Assembly: GCA_031553775.1 (NCBI GenBank) | Contig: JAVBLA010000001.1 | Span: forward strand, 33,443-97,442 | From: JAISFI01 sp031553775 | GTDB taxonomy: Bacteria > Bacteroidota > Bacteroidia > Bacteroidales > Azobacteroidaceae | Direction: 5' to 3' | DNA length: 64,000 bases | Shown here: positions 36,694-45,060 of the stretch, in pieces | Layout of the letters: each line of letters opens with the position of its first letter | How positions within the stretch are numbered: position 1 is the first letter of the stretch | The notes under the pieces: model-generated | Databases searched by the model: none | The model's input: the letters and a program-made list of their open reading frames with translations, nothing else | Told to the model about the DNA's origin: nothing | Position numbers and translations under genes: made by a program

Positions 36694-37695
36694 TTATGTT
36701 AATGAAGTAATATCTTCCAGCCAAGCCTCTAATGTCGTCATTTCGTTTTCCTGAACAATTCCGGCTTTTCTCAATTCATCATAGATGTTATATAGGTTTT
36801 CTGAAATAGAAATTTCCTTTTTTAATGCAGATTGTGTGATTTGCAAGACATCTTCGGTGTGTTGATACATTGGAAGTTCAGAGATGAAATCCTGAAAATA
36901 ATCGTGGGGATTCCTTTTTTGTATGACTGTCGCATTTGTAAATCCGAGATGATATCCCAGCATCCAGAGAACAGGCTGGGCGATCAGCCCTCTCAGTATA
37001 TCCGTGAAACGGAAAGTAACATAGGTAGGAAGATATAATAGAGGGAATAATTCCTTTCGAATCATTGTATTCTGGGTATTGAAGGGTGTGATTGTTCCTC
37101 TACCCAGAATAAGAGGCTCCTTTTCTTCAAATATACACATTTTATCTGATGTCAGACGATAAACGGCATCTACATCCGGGTCTTCATCTGCCAGACCTTG
37201 CCAGATTCCCACCTTTGCAGGTTTGGCTTCTATTTGTGAAAAATCGTTCTTTTGATTGATCAGTCTTAAGGGTAACCCTCTGGGCCAGATGTGGTCGTTT
37301 GTATAATACTCGTAGATATTGATAAAGCCTTTATTTTCTCCGGTAGCTGCGAATATACCTTCAAAAGGAGGGAAAGACCAGTTTCCCTTGGGAATATTAT
37401 CATCGTCGGTATCAATGATACAATCTGCTCCATTTTTTATAGCGAACAGGTATCCTAACATTTTCCTGCAATAGTGATTGTAAGGAAGTACCGAATGAAG
37501 CTTAAAAGAAGAAGTGATGGTATTATCATGAGACAAAAAAACGGATCGTTCACATTTCCAGTCGGAAGGTGTTTTTTTATCTCCCACAACTACCAACTGA
37601 TAATCATCCAGCTTTGAAAATTGGATGATTGCTTCGGTTGGCTGATTGATAGAGGTTATGACAATATACTTAGTTAAATTCCCGCAGTGTCCCAT
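36694..37695 (-). CDS. STELLO/DUF288-like glycosyltransferase
   Basis: A 333-residue protein with the STELLO/DUF288 pattern: KYIVITSINQPTEAI (9-23), LVVVGDKKTPSDW and the acidic DTDDDN motif (about 96-101). STELLO-type proteins are a poorly studied GT-like family found in plants, animals and bacterial glycan loci. Its ATG (37695) overlaps the upstream gene's end by 22 bases; no later suitable start exists before KYIVITS, so the overlap is accepted. It is the last gene of the korA-korB-unknown-STELLO minus-strand unit. Confidence 0.72.
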   Translation of the reverse strand: MGHCGNLTKYIVITSINQPTEAIIQFSKLDDYQLVVVGDKKTPSDWKCERSVFLSHDNTITSSFKLHSVLPYNHYCRKMLGYLFAIKNGADCIIDTDDDNIPKGNWSFPPFEGIFAATGENKGFINIYEYYTNDHIWPRGLPLRLINQKNDFSQIEAKPAKVGIWQGLADEDPDVDAVYRLTSDKMCIFEEKEPLILGRGTITPFNTQNTMIRKELFPLLYLPTYVTFRFTDILRGLIAQPVLWMLGYHLGFTNATVIQKRNPHDYFQDFISELPMYQHTEDVLQITQSALKKEISISENLYNIYDELRKAGIVQENEMTTLEAWLEDITSLT

Positions 37696-38600
37696 TTCGA
37701 TAATTTTATTGGATGTAAAAACAGATAATTTTCAGGGAAATTGTCTAATAATAAATTCAAATTATTTTGGTATGGAAGCAATACCTTAAAATCAGATTTA
37801 GTCCATAGTGCCCTTCCCTGTAATTGCATGTCGGAATATGTTACGATCTGACCGGATACTAATGCTAATGCCGTAGGTATTGCCAATTCGGCAAATAAAC
37901 CGCTTGCGGCAAATGCACCGCAATAATGTTGGAAAACAGGCAAATCTTCCGAAGAAACAATAAATATATCAGAATAACCTCCTATTAAAGGATATTTTAA
38001 TTTATAATCGTAGCAAATCAATTTCTTTAATGAATGTTTCAACCAGAAAAGAAAATTTTTACACCCTATTTTAGATCGCATTCTGTCCCATTTTGTTCTT
38101 GCCAGGCTACCATATTTTGAAGGATGTATAGCCAGCCCGTTTCTTTGTAATAGAGATACGGCCTTCTCCCAATCCGGAATTTCTTTCATAATTTCCAAGC
38201 CTCTGGGTTGGGGTGTATAAGCGAAAGCCTCTTTTAACCTTGTCCAATGGATGCTTGCATGATGCAAAGATGTAAATTCAGGAAAGAATGATGATTTTTT
38301 ATTTAAATGAAAATGTGTTTGATAATTGTCCTGATTAATCAAGGGATTTAGTATCAAGTCATCGCCAATGAACAAATAATGTTGAAATTTGCTATCGTAA
38401 AAAGATCTGAACCCCTGTGCAATATAACCTTCGAAATAATAAGAACTATCGTATACAGGAATCACATTCGGCCGGTTCCCATCATAAAATGGAACGAGGT
38501 GAAAGATATGATTGAACCTGTTTTTATAGATTTTCTCTACAATTTCAATATTCCTGTCAAATCGGTGGTTATAAATAATAACAAGGGCTACGGTTTCCAT
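37674..38600 (-). CDS. unknown protein with GT-A-like GDD motif
   Basis: A 308-residue soluble protein I do not recognise. It begins METVALVIIYNHRFDRNIEI and has an HYLFIGDDLILNP segment (about 94-106) reminiscent of the DxD site of GT-A glycosyltransferases, then aromatic-rich stretches. The Met at 38600 is chosen because it overlaps the korB stop by one base (TAATG), leaving five codons of the frame upstream unused. Its neighbour is the STELLO-like gene, so a role in the same glycan is likely, but no function is assigned. Confidence 0.68.
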   Translation of the reverse strand: METVALVIIYNHRFDRNIEIVEKIYKNRFNHIFHLVPFYDGNRPNVIPVYDSSYYFEGYIAQGFRSFYDSKFQHYLFIGDDLILNPLINQDNYQTHFHLNKKSSFFPEFTSLHHASIHWTRLKEAFAYTPQPRGLEIMKEIPDWEKAVSLLQRNGLAIHPSKYGSLARTKWDRMRSKIGCKNFLFWLKHSLKKLICYDYKLKYPLIGGYSDIFIVSSEDLPVFQHYCGAFAASGLFAELAIPTALALVSGQIVTYSDMQLQGRALWTKSDFKVLLPYQNNLNLLLDNFPENYLFLHPIKLSKWDTAGI

Positions 38601-39616
38601 TATTTTACCTCCCAAACTTCTCCCTGCATCAGGAAATCTGTTAATTTACGGGTTTGATTCCTGGCTTGTACCTCTTTGATCTGATTTTCTACTTCCTGGT
38701 CGTATACAGGAGCTTCCACATCACGTATCACTCCTAAGGCTACAGGAAGATCACCTTCCATCAATCCGAGTTTCAGATGAAGTGTAGGATCAATGGTGTG
38801 GGCATCGTGAACTAAAATGTTTTCCGGTGTATAACCGTTTTCACCGATGGAAACGGCTTTTATTTCGAATCCGTCGAGAATAAGTCCTTTGTCGTTATTT
38901 TCTCCGAAGATCATTTTTTCTCCATGCCTGAGGAAGATGGTCTTGTTGGCACGCCAGGCTTTATCTACTACCGGATCATGGATCCCATCATTGAAAATCA
39001 CACAGTTTAAAAGTACTTCTACAACAGATGTACCCTGGTGTTTGGCAGCAGCCAGCATAATATCTACGGAATTTTTCAGGTCGACATCGATAGTCCGGGC
39101 AAAAAAACGACCGCGGGCACCGATGGTTAGTTCAGCCGGACGGAAAGGATCTTCTACGGTACCGTATGGAGAGGATTTAGATACAAATCCCCTGTCGGAA
39201 GTCGGAGAATACTGACCTTTGGTCAGTCCGTAGATTTTATTATTCATCAGAAGGATGTTGATATCCACATTGCGGCGGACAGCATGGATAAAATGGTTTC
39301 CTCCGATAGCGAGGCAGTCTCCGTCTCCGGTAGCCAGCCAAACAGATAATTCCGGATTGGCGACTTTTACTCCTGTGGCTATAGCTGCACCACGACCATG
39401 GATGGTGTGGAAACCATAGGTATTCATATAGTAGGGTAGGCGGGAAGAGCATCCGATACCGGATATAACGGCTGTATTATACGGGGCGATGTCCAATTCA
39501 GCCATGGCTTTGTGCAGGCAGTTCAGGACGGCATGGTCGCCGCAACCCGGGCACCAGCGGACTAATTGTTCGCTTTTGAAATCTTTGGGGGCGTATTGGA
39601 TGTTTGTTGTTGTCAT
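38600..39616 (-). CDS. korB: 2-oxoacid:ferredoxin oxidoreductase, beta subunit
   Basis: Thiamine-diphosphate-binding subunit of a 2-oxoacid (probably 2-oxoglutarate) ferredoxin oxidoreductase, which forms acyl-CoA, CO2 and reduced ferredoxin. The 338 residues show WCPGCGDHAVL (21-31, cluster cysteines 22 and 25), GIGCSSRLPYY, and the TPP-Mg motif GDGDCLAIGGNH (97-108) with NNKIYGLTKGQYSP. No separate delta ferredoxin subunit or gamma gene is nearby; the gamma domain is fused in KorA. korA lies 27 bases upstream. The downstream start overlaps by one base. Confidence 0.94.
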   Translation of the reverse strand: MTTTNIQYAPKDFKSEQLVRWCPGCGDHAVLNCLHKAMAELDIAPYNTAVISGIGCSSRLPYYMNTYGFHTIHGRGAAIATGVKVANPELSVWLATGDGDCLAIGGNHFIHAVRRNVDINILLMNNKIYGLTKGQYSPTSDRGFVSKSSPYGTVEDPFRPAELTIGARGRFFARTIDVDLKNSVDIMLAAAKHQGTSVVEVLLNCVIFNDGIHDPVVDKAWRANKTIFLRHGEKMIFGENNDKGLILDGFEIKAVSIGENGYTPENILVHDAHTIDPTLHLKLGLMEGDLPVALGVIRDVEAPVYDQEVENQIKEVQARNQTRKLTDFLMQGEVWEVK

Positions 39617-39643
39617 TATTTGTATTGTTTTTGCTACCGGGCG

Positions 39644-41488
39644 TTATTGATTTAATAAATGGGTAAATTCTTCGATCAGGCGGCTTACATTGAATGGTTG
39701 TCCTTTTACCCTGTTTAATTGATAGGGGTTGAAATTAGGCACCTTAGAACGGAGGAAATTGGCAAATTGTCCATTGTTTTGTTCCACTACCACTACTTTT
39801 TTATATCTGTTGAGAACTACCGATGTGTTTTGCGGCAAAGGATTGATGAACCGGAAATGTGAAAAAGCGATCTTTTGTCCGTTTTCCCGCATGGTTTCAA
39901 CGGCTTCATATAAATGACCGTATGTTCCTCCCCAGCCAACTACCAATAAATCGGCATCCTGATCTCCCAATACTTCCTGTTTGGGAAGGTAGCCGGCAAT
40001 TTTATCTATTTTAGCCTGCCGGGTAACTGTCATTAACTGGTGGTTGAGCGGATCTGTGGAAATGGCGCTTGAATTATAATCTTTTTCTAATCCTCCGATA
40101 CGGTGTGTAAAACCCTCCATGCCGGGAATTGCCCAGTAGCGGACCAGTGTTTCCGGATTCCTGTTGTAAGGTTTCCAGTTTTCCATTCCTTGTTGTACAT
40201 AATTGGGTTTGATTTCCGGATAATTTTCCAGATCAGGTATTTTCCAGGCTGAAGATCCGTTGGCGATGTATCCGTCGGTCAGTAAAATAACCGGGGTCAT
40301 ATGTTCGAGCGCTATTTTGGAGGCCCAGTAAGCGGCATCGAAGCAATCGGTAGGACTGATGGCCGACATTACTGCAGCCGGACTTTCCCCGTTTCTTCCG
40401 TATAAGGCTTGGGAAAGATCGGATTGTTCACTTTTGGTGGGCATACCGGTAGAAGGGCCTGAGCGCTGTACATCGATCACTACTAAAGGCAATTCGGCGA
40501 TTACTGCCAGTCCGATAGCTTCGCTTTTCAAAGCCAGTCCCGGGCCGGAAGTAGATGTTGCTGCCAGATTGCCTGCGAAAGAAGCTCCGACGGCAGAACA
40601 TACACCGGCAATTTCGTCTTCCGCCTGCATGACTTTTACTCCCAATTCCTTCCTTGCTGCCAGTTCCTGCATGATGTCTGTGGCAGGTGTAATCGGATAA
40701 CTGCCCAGGAATAACGGCAATCCTGCTTTTTCCGCAGCGGCGATCAAACCGTATGCAGCAGCTTTATTCCCATTAATGTCCGTATAGAATCCTTTTTCGG
40801 CATTTACGGTTTCGATACGGTAGGTGGAAACGGAGGTATGGGTATTATGTCCGTAATTATAACCGGCAGTCAATACCATTAAATTGGCCTGGAGCACTGT
40901 CGGTTTTTTGGAAAATTTCTGAGAAAGAATATGTTCCGCAATATCGAGCGGGCGGCTGAAAAGCCAGCATACCAGTCCCAATGCAAAAATATTCCGGCTT
41001 CTGAGGGCCTGTTTATTGTCGGCAATACCTTCTAAGCAACTTTTGCATAAGGTAGTAATAGGGGCAGGGACGATCTGCACAGAATTCAATCCCAATTCCC
41101 GGAAAGGATCGTCTGTTGTGAATTGTGCTTTTTTGAGATCGTTCTCTAAAAAAGAGTCCGTATCGATAATCACAATGGAATCCGGTTTCAGGTTTTTAGC
41201 ATTGACTTTCAATGCTGCGGGATTCATTGCGACCAATACATCAGCCTTATCTCCCGGAGTATATACTTTTTTAGATCCGAGATGAACCTGGAATCCTGAT
41301 ACTCCACTTAAAGAACCATGTGGAGCACGGATTTCTGCTGGAAAATCGGGAAAAGTGGTGATTTCATTCCCAAAAACTGCAGAAAGGTTAGAAAAAATAT
41401 TTCCGGCTAATTGCATGCCATCTCCGGAATCTCCGGAAAACCGGATGACCACCCGTTCCAAATTTTTCACTTTTGTTTCGTTTGCCAT
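39644..41488 (-). CDS. korA: 2-oxoacid:ferredoxin oxidoreductase, fused gamma-alpha subunit
   Basis: The 614 residues begin with a POR gamma domain (VVIRFSGDSGDGMQLAGN, about 12-180), followed by the alpha POR_N domain (GLPLFLGSYPITPATDIM) and the transketolase-like C-terminal domain (LLVVGWGGTYGHLYE). The gamma-alpha fusion is the KorA type of Bacteroidota. The open frame extends 16 codons upstream to 41536, but Met at 41488 gives the normal start (MANETKVKNLERV). A long leader containing an inverted repeat precedes it. Pairs with korB downstream and makes reduced ferredoxin plus acyl-CoA. Confidence 0.93.
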   Translation of the reverse strand: MANETKVKNLERVVIRFSGDSGDGMQLAGNIFSNLSAVFGNEITTFPDFPAEIRAPHGSLSGVSGFQVHLGSKKVYTPGDKADVLVAMNPAALKVNAKNLKPDSIVIIDTDSFLENDLKKAQFTTDDPFRELGLNSVQIVPAPITTLCKSCLEGIADNKQALRSRNIFALGLVCWLFSRPLDIAEHILSQKFSKKPTVLQANLMVLTAGYNYGHNTHTSVSTYRIETVNAEKGFYTDINGNKAAAYGLIAAAEKAGLPLFLGSYPITPATDIMQELAARKELGVKVMQAEDEIAGVCSAVGASFAGNLAATSTSGPGLALKSEAIGLAVIAELPLVVIDVQRSGPSTGMPTKSEQSDLSQALYGRNGESPAAVMSAISPTDCFDAAYWASKIALEHMTPVILLTDGYIANGSSAWKIPDLENYPEIKPNYVQQGMENWKPYNRNPETLVRYWAIPGMEGFTHRIGGLEKDYNSSAISTDPLNHQLMTVTRQAKIDKIAGYLPKQEVLGDQDADLLVVGWGGTYGHLYEAVETMRENGQKIAFSHFRFINPLPQNTSVVLNRYKKVVVVEQNNGQFANFLRSKVPNFNPYQLNRVKGQPFNVSRLIEEFTHLLNQ

Positions 41489-41532
41489 GTTGAAAAGTTT
41501 GTTTATATTAAACAGTCGTTTTTCATGACTCG

Positions 41533-41560
41533 GCAAATTCCAAACAAGTTTGGCTTTTGC
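41533..41560 (-). repeat. interrupted inverted repeat upstream of korA
   Basis: Arms 41533-41545 and 41548-41560 are complementary at 11 of 13 positions (outer GCAAA/TTTGC, inner CCAAAC/GTTTGG) with a two-base centre. The element and its flank (GCGAGAGCAA read on the minus strand at 41559-41568) resemble the sequence at 63962-64000, so it may be a dispersed repeat as well as a leader hairpin, 45-72 bases before the korA ATG. Confidence 0.6.
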
Positions 41561-42011
41561 TCTCGCTACTTAAAACGTTCAATAAATTTAGTCATTTTCT
41601 CTCAATGGCAGAAACAAAATTTATTTTGATTCTGCTCATTGCTTAACGAAAATGTTGAATTAGATAACGAATCAGATCTGACAAGATAAAAATGAAGAGA
41701 AATAGTTGGTATTTACGATAAAATGCTACTTATTGTCCTTCATTTGGTTTAAAATGTCATTAAAAGACCACAAAGATAATAATTTTTTCTGAGAATGGCA
41801 ATTATAGCCCGGCAGAATGGAATATGATTTTATATTTTATATTTTAATCAGTCTGACTTAACCAATTGAAAAATAAACTTTTAGAGAATTTTTTGAGATT
41901 CAGAGGTAACGAGTTAGTAACCGTGCGTATTTCGGCCTTGACGTTTTATTCTTGGAATATATCTTTGTGTTCAAATAATAAAGGATTATTCCATTTATTG
42001 GGATTAGGCAA
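41561..42011. other. gene-free stretch upstream of korA
   Basis: About 450 bases between the korA leader repeat and the LytTR gene end, AT-rich, without a credible ORF; a 92-codon plus-strand frame overlaps the LytTR gene and is rejected. The only signal is the -7-like site at 41771-41778. Confidence 0.5.
41771..41778 (-). promoter_or_regulatory. possible korA -7 promoter element
   Basis: Minus-strand TATCTTTG fits TAnnTTTG. If used, the korA mRNA would have a leader of about 275 bases that contains the inverted repeat at 41533-41560. Confidence 0.4.
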
Positions 42012-42764
42012 TTATCTATCCATCCAAGTTTTAAAGTCGGCGACACGCTCTCTGCTCACTATAATTTCTTCTTTTTCACACCAGTTAGTCAGGATGATTT
42101 TTATCCTATTGGACGAGTATGCGATCATATCCCGAATGGCATAGTAATTGACTATAAAATTCCTATTAACTCGGAAAAATAGTTTTGAACCAATCAAATG
42201 TTCTATCTTATCTAATGAGTAATCGACGGGATAGCTTTTGCCGGCGCTAGTGAAAATAAACACAGATCGTTCAAGAGTATAAAAACAAAAAATATCTGAT
42301 GTCGGAACCGATTTGTAGTGTTCGCCTATCTTTATTAAAAAACGTTCTTTATTCCTGGCAGATAGCTGTTGAGTGACAGATTCGTATTTAGAATAATCCT
42401 GTATCGTTTTGTGTACCGTATTAAACTTGTCAATAGCACTCTGCAATTCATCCGGGTTAACAGGTTTCAATAAATAATCAATGCTGTTTACTTTGAAAGC
42501 CTTCAAAGCATATTCGTCGTAAGCAGTAGTAAAAATAATAGGAATTTTTATCCGGATTTTTTCAAAGATCTCGAAACATAGTCCATCTTCAAGTTGGATA
42601 TCCATAAATATCAATTCAGGACTCTGGTTTTCAAAGAGCCAATTGACAGACTGCTCAACAGACCGAAGCACGTCAATTATTTCGATTTTCGAATCAATAT
42701 CTTTCAACAACCGGATAAGCTTTTGTGATGCCGGATGTTCGTCTTCTATGATTAATACATTCAT
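42012..42764 (-). CDS. LytTR family response regulator
   Basis: A 250-residue two-domain regulator. The receiver domain has acidic pocket EDE (7-9), phosphoacceptor Asp55 (FMDIQL) and switch Lys in YLLKPVNPDEL. The C-terminal LytTR DNA-binding domain (about 140-250) contains the family pattern FFRVNRNFIVNYYAI. It overlaps the kinase gene upstream by four bases (ATGA, 42761-42764). Targets are unknown; LytTR regulators in Bacteroidota often control surface or cell-envelope genes. Confidence 0.92.
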   Translation of the reverse strand: MNVLIIEDEHPASQKLIRLLKDIDSKIEIIDVLRSVEQSVNWLFENQSPELIFMDIQLEDGLCFEIFEKIRIKIPIIFTTAYDEYALKAFKVNSIDYLLKPVNPDELQSAIDKFNTVHKTIQDYSKYESVTQQLSARNKERFLIKIGEHYKSVPTSDIFCFYTLERSVFIFTSAGKSYPVDYSLDKIEHLIGSKLFFRVNRNFIVNYYAIRDMIAYSSNRIKIILTNWCEKEEIIVSRERVADFKTWMDR

Positions 42765-43801
42765 TTCAATGATTCCAAAACAGGTAATTTAACTGTAAAT
42801 ATATTATTATTCTGATTTATAATAACTTCTTTGCCAGTAATTAGTTTCACCCTTTCTTTTAAGTTAGATAATCCGGTTCCGGAAGAATGATCTATTATAC
42901 TTTTTCTTTGTATGTTATTAGATACTGTGACATACTCGTTATCATTCTCAATCAGGTATATCTGGATTTTTAAAGGACATTCTTCCGACATTGAATTGTG
43001 TTTCAGGGCATTTTCTACAAGTATCTGCAAAGATACGGGTATTACCCTGAATTTATCCGCATTTTTAATGTCAATCTCCAATTGCACCTTATTTTCGGCA
43101 CGTTCTTCCTGTAAATCAAAATATTGTTTGACAAACGTGATTTCTTCATTCAATGGAATCAAATCCGTTTTTTCATGATTCAGGATATAACGGTAAACTC
43201 CTCCCAGTTTTTGTATATAATTGTCCGCTTTCTTTGCATCTACATACACCAACTCGGATAAGGTATTCAAGCTATTGAACAGGAAATGCGGATTAACCTG
43301 GGTTTTTAATGTCCTATATTGATATTTCAGATTTTCTTCCCTTAACTTTTGTTCCCGGTCAATAGCGTGCCGCCAGATACTGTAAAAGAAAAAAATGGCA
43401 GCAAAGAAAATAGCGACTGAATACATTTTAATCGCCCAGGGAATTTCTATTTGAAACAAATGATTGAAAAAACCACCTGTATCCCACCCATTGTACAAAT
43501 AAAAAACATAAACCCCCAAACTCATGATGGGAATGAATATAAGAAATATGATAAGTAAAAATAAAATGAATGCAGGCAGAACGATTTTTTTCAATTGTTT
43601 AACCGGCCTGTTAAATACCTTTTGAAAGAATATGAGTCCAACACCTAACCCTATCAGGGCCATGATCCATGTGACCATTCCTGTTAGAATTGTTGATGGC
43701 TGAAACGGATTTCCGGTCATGTACCATTTAAGAAATATGGCTAATACTGCACAGAATACCGCACTTCCAATAACTACTACTACTTTTTTATTCTTTTTCA
43801 T
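42761..43801 (-). CDS. LytS-like sensor histidine kinase
   Basis: A 346-residue membrane kinase with four predicted helices (about 8-26, 37-60, 73-100, 122-143) and a short coiled linker. The His_kinase domain has phosphoacceptor His172 in TQVNPHFLFNSLNTLSEL and an ATPase part with LVENALKHN and GTGLSNLKERV. No sensory periplasmic domain is present, so the signal is probably sensed in the membrane. A -7-like element lies only five bases before the ATG. Partner of the LytTR regulator by overlap. Confidence 0.9.
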   Translation of the reverse strand: MKKNKKVVVVIGSAVFCAVLAIFLKWYMTGNPFQPSTILTGMVTWIMALIGLGVGLIFFQKVFNRPVKQLKKIVLPAFILFLLIIFLIFIPIMSLGVYVFYLYNGWDTGGFFNHLFQIEIPWAIKMYSVAIFFAAIFFFYSIWRHAIDREQKLREENLKYQYRTLKTQVNPHFLFNSLNTLSELVYVDAKKADNYIQKLGGVYRYILNHEKTDLIPLNEEITFVKQYFDLQEERAENKVQLEIDIKNADKFRVIPVSLQILVENALKHNSMSEECPLKIQIYLIENDNEYVTVSNNIQRKSIIDHSSGTGLSNLKERVKLITGKEVIINQNNNIFTVKLPVLESLK

Positions 43802-43806
43802 ATCAG

Positions 43807-43814
43807 CAAAATTA
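43807..43814 (-). promoter_or_regulatory. histidine kinase -7-like element
   Basis: Minus-strand TAATTTTG fits TAnnTTTG, five bases before the kinase ATG, which would make the message leaderless or move the start. It lies between the amidohydrolase stop and the kinase. Confidence 0.35.
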
Positions 43815-43839
43815 AAGATTATATTGCTTTGTATTTATA

Positions 43840-44721
43840 TCACAAGCCTAAAAGTTCTATTGCATTTTTATAGAGAATTTGTTCTCTTTCTGTTTCGTCA
43901 AAGTCGAGTTTGTAAAAAGCGTTTAATGCTTGTGATAAAGAAACAATAGGATTGTCACTTCCAAATAATACCCGATTTACCCCAACGCTTCTGATAATCC
44001 ATTCTAATTGGGATTTATAAGGCGAATCGGCATAAATATTGACAGTAGCCGAAAGATCATACCATACATTATTGAACATTTTTGGGTTCATGGTTTGAGC
44101 AAGGTTGAATCCTCCCAATTTGTGGAACTCGGAACCTCCCATATGTGCAATGACAAATTTTGTTTGAGGATTGTTTAATGCCAATATTAAAAGGTCTTCT
44201 AAATAATTTGGAACAACGAGACCATATCCGTCAATCAAAATAACCAGGCCTAACTCTCCGGCAACTCTCGCCACATTAAACACGTCATTACTAAGAATAG
44301 GGAAAAAGTTTTGACTATGAGGATGCAGTTTAATAATTTTACCACCGAGCTCTTTGATTCTGTACAATTCTTCAATAGCAGCTTCGCCGTCATTGGGATG
44401 AACAGAACAAACGGGAATAAATCTTGAATTGCGCTTAGACATCGAAAATAAAGAATCATTCTGAATTTTTGTTCCCTCAATATTCCCTTTTTGTGCGATA
44501 GTTAATCCAAACAGATATTTTATATTGATGGATTTATTCACAGTAAAAGCTTCTTCTATTGTCATAAATTTATCATTGTCTGAGGAAACAGTTTTAATGT
44601 GGTAATGTACATCAACAATCGGATGCGATGGTTTTTCCTCTTGTGCATATACCTGAAAGTTAAGTGTTGAAACGAAATTCGTAAGACAGGCACATACTAA
44701 AAATAAAATGGTTGTTCTCAT
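43840..44721 (-). CDS. secreted amidohydrolase (metal-dependent TIM barrel)
   Basis: A 293-residue protein with an N-terminal signal peptide (MRTTILFLVCACLTN... to VYAQ, about 1-27) and the amidohydrolase-2 (PF04909) pattern: metal HxH in VDVHYHIK (36-43, His39 and His41), a mid-protein KLHPHSQN, FVIAHMGGSE, and the C-terminal Asp in LFGSDNPIV. Family members include decarboxylases and hydrolases; the substrate is unknown. It precedes the LytS/LytTR pair on the same strand by 38 bases and might be linked to it. Confidence 0.82.
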   Translation of the reverse strand: MRTTILFLVCACLTNFVSTLNFQVYAQEEKPSHPIVDVHYHIKTVSSDNDKFMTIEEAFTVNKSINIKYLFGLTIAQKGNIEGTKIQNDSLFSMSKRNSRFIPVCSVHPNDGEAAIEELYRIKELGGKIIKLHPHSQNFFPILSNDVFNVARVAGELGLVILIDGYGLVVPNYLEDLLILALNNPQTKFVIAHMGGSEFHKLGGFNLAQTMNPKMFNNVWYDLSATVNIYADSPYKSQLEWIIRSVGVNRVLFGSDNPIVSLSQALNAFYKLDFDETEREQILYKNAIELLGL

Positions 44722-45060
44722 TATTCTTTGTTTTTTATGTTAATATTTATCACAAAGAAAAGTTCTGTACTTTATATAATTAAATAAAAGTTGCCGAATC
44801 GTTGTTTTGGATGGATGGATCGTATAAATGATGGTTTTGTCCGGTTTATATTTTTATCTCTATTTCATTTCAGGCCGAATACTTTGCCGCTTTTCCGAAA
44901 TTATAACTCCTACTTTTTATGGGTAACGCATCTCCTGCGCGTTCTGCCGAAATACGGTTTAGCCCGTAGCTATACAAAGCAAAACAGAGCATAATGAACG
45001 CTTTATCAGCCAATTCGATACACTCTGCTTAATTCCGCTTTTTAGTTAAAAGTTTATATT
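44722..45060. other. 339-base gene-free region
   Basis: Lies between two minus-strand genes. A 67-codon plus-strand frame is present but shows no family resemblance and no promoter. I see no RNA gene, clear terminator or long repeat; short imperfect palindromes near 44925-44965 are weak. Confidence 0.45.

Noticed and set aside
41866..42144. 92-codon plus-strand frame overlapping the LytTR gene end
   Set aside because: It overlaps the LytTR coding region on the opposite strand and has no recognisable motif.
44920..44970. Possible small structured RNA between the amidohydrolase and alanine dehydrogenase homologue genes
   Set aside because: Only 4-5 base stems could be drawn, without a promoter or terminator to frame an RNA gene.
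44791..44994. 67-codon plus-strand frame in the 44722-45060 gap
   Set aside because: No family features or promoter; composition is unconvincing.
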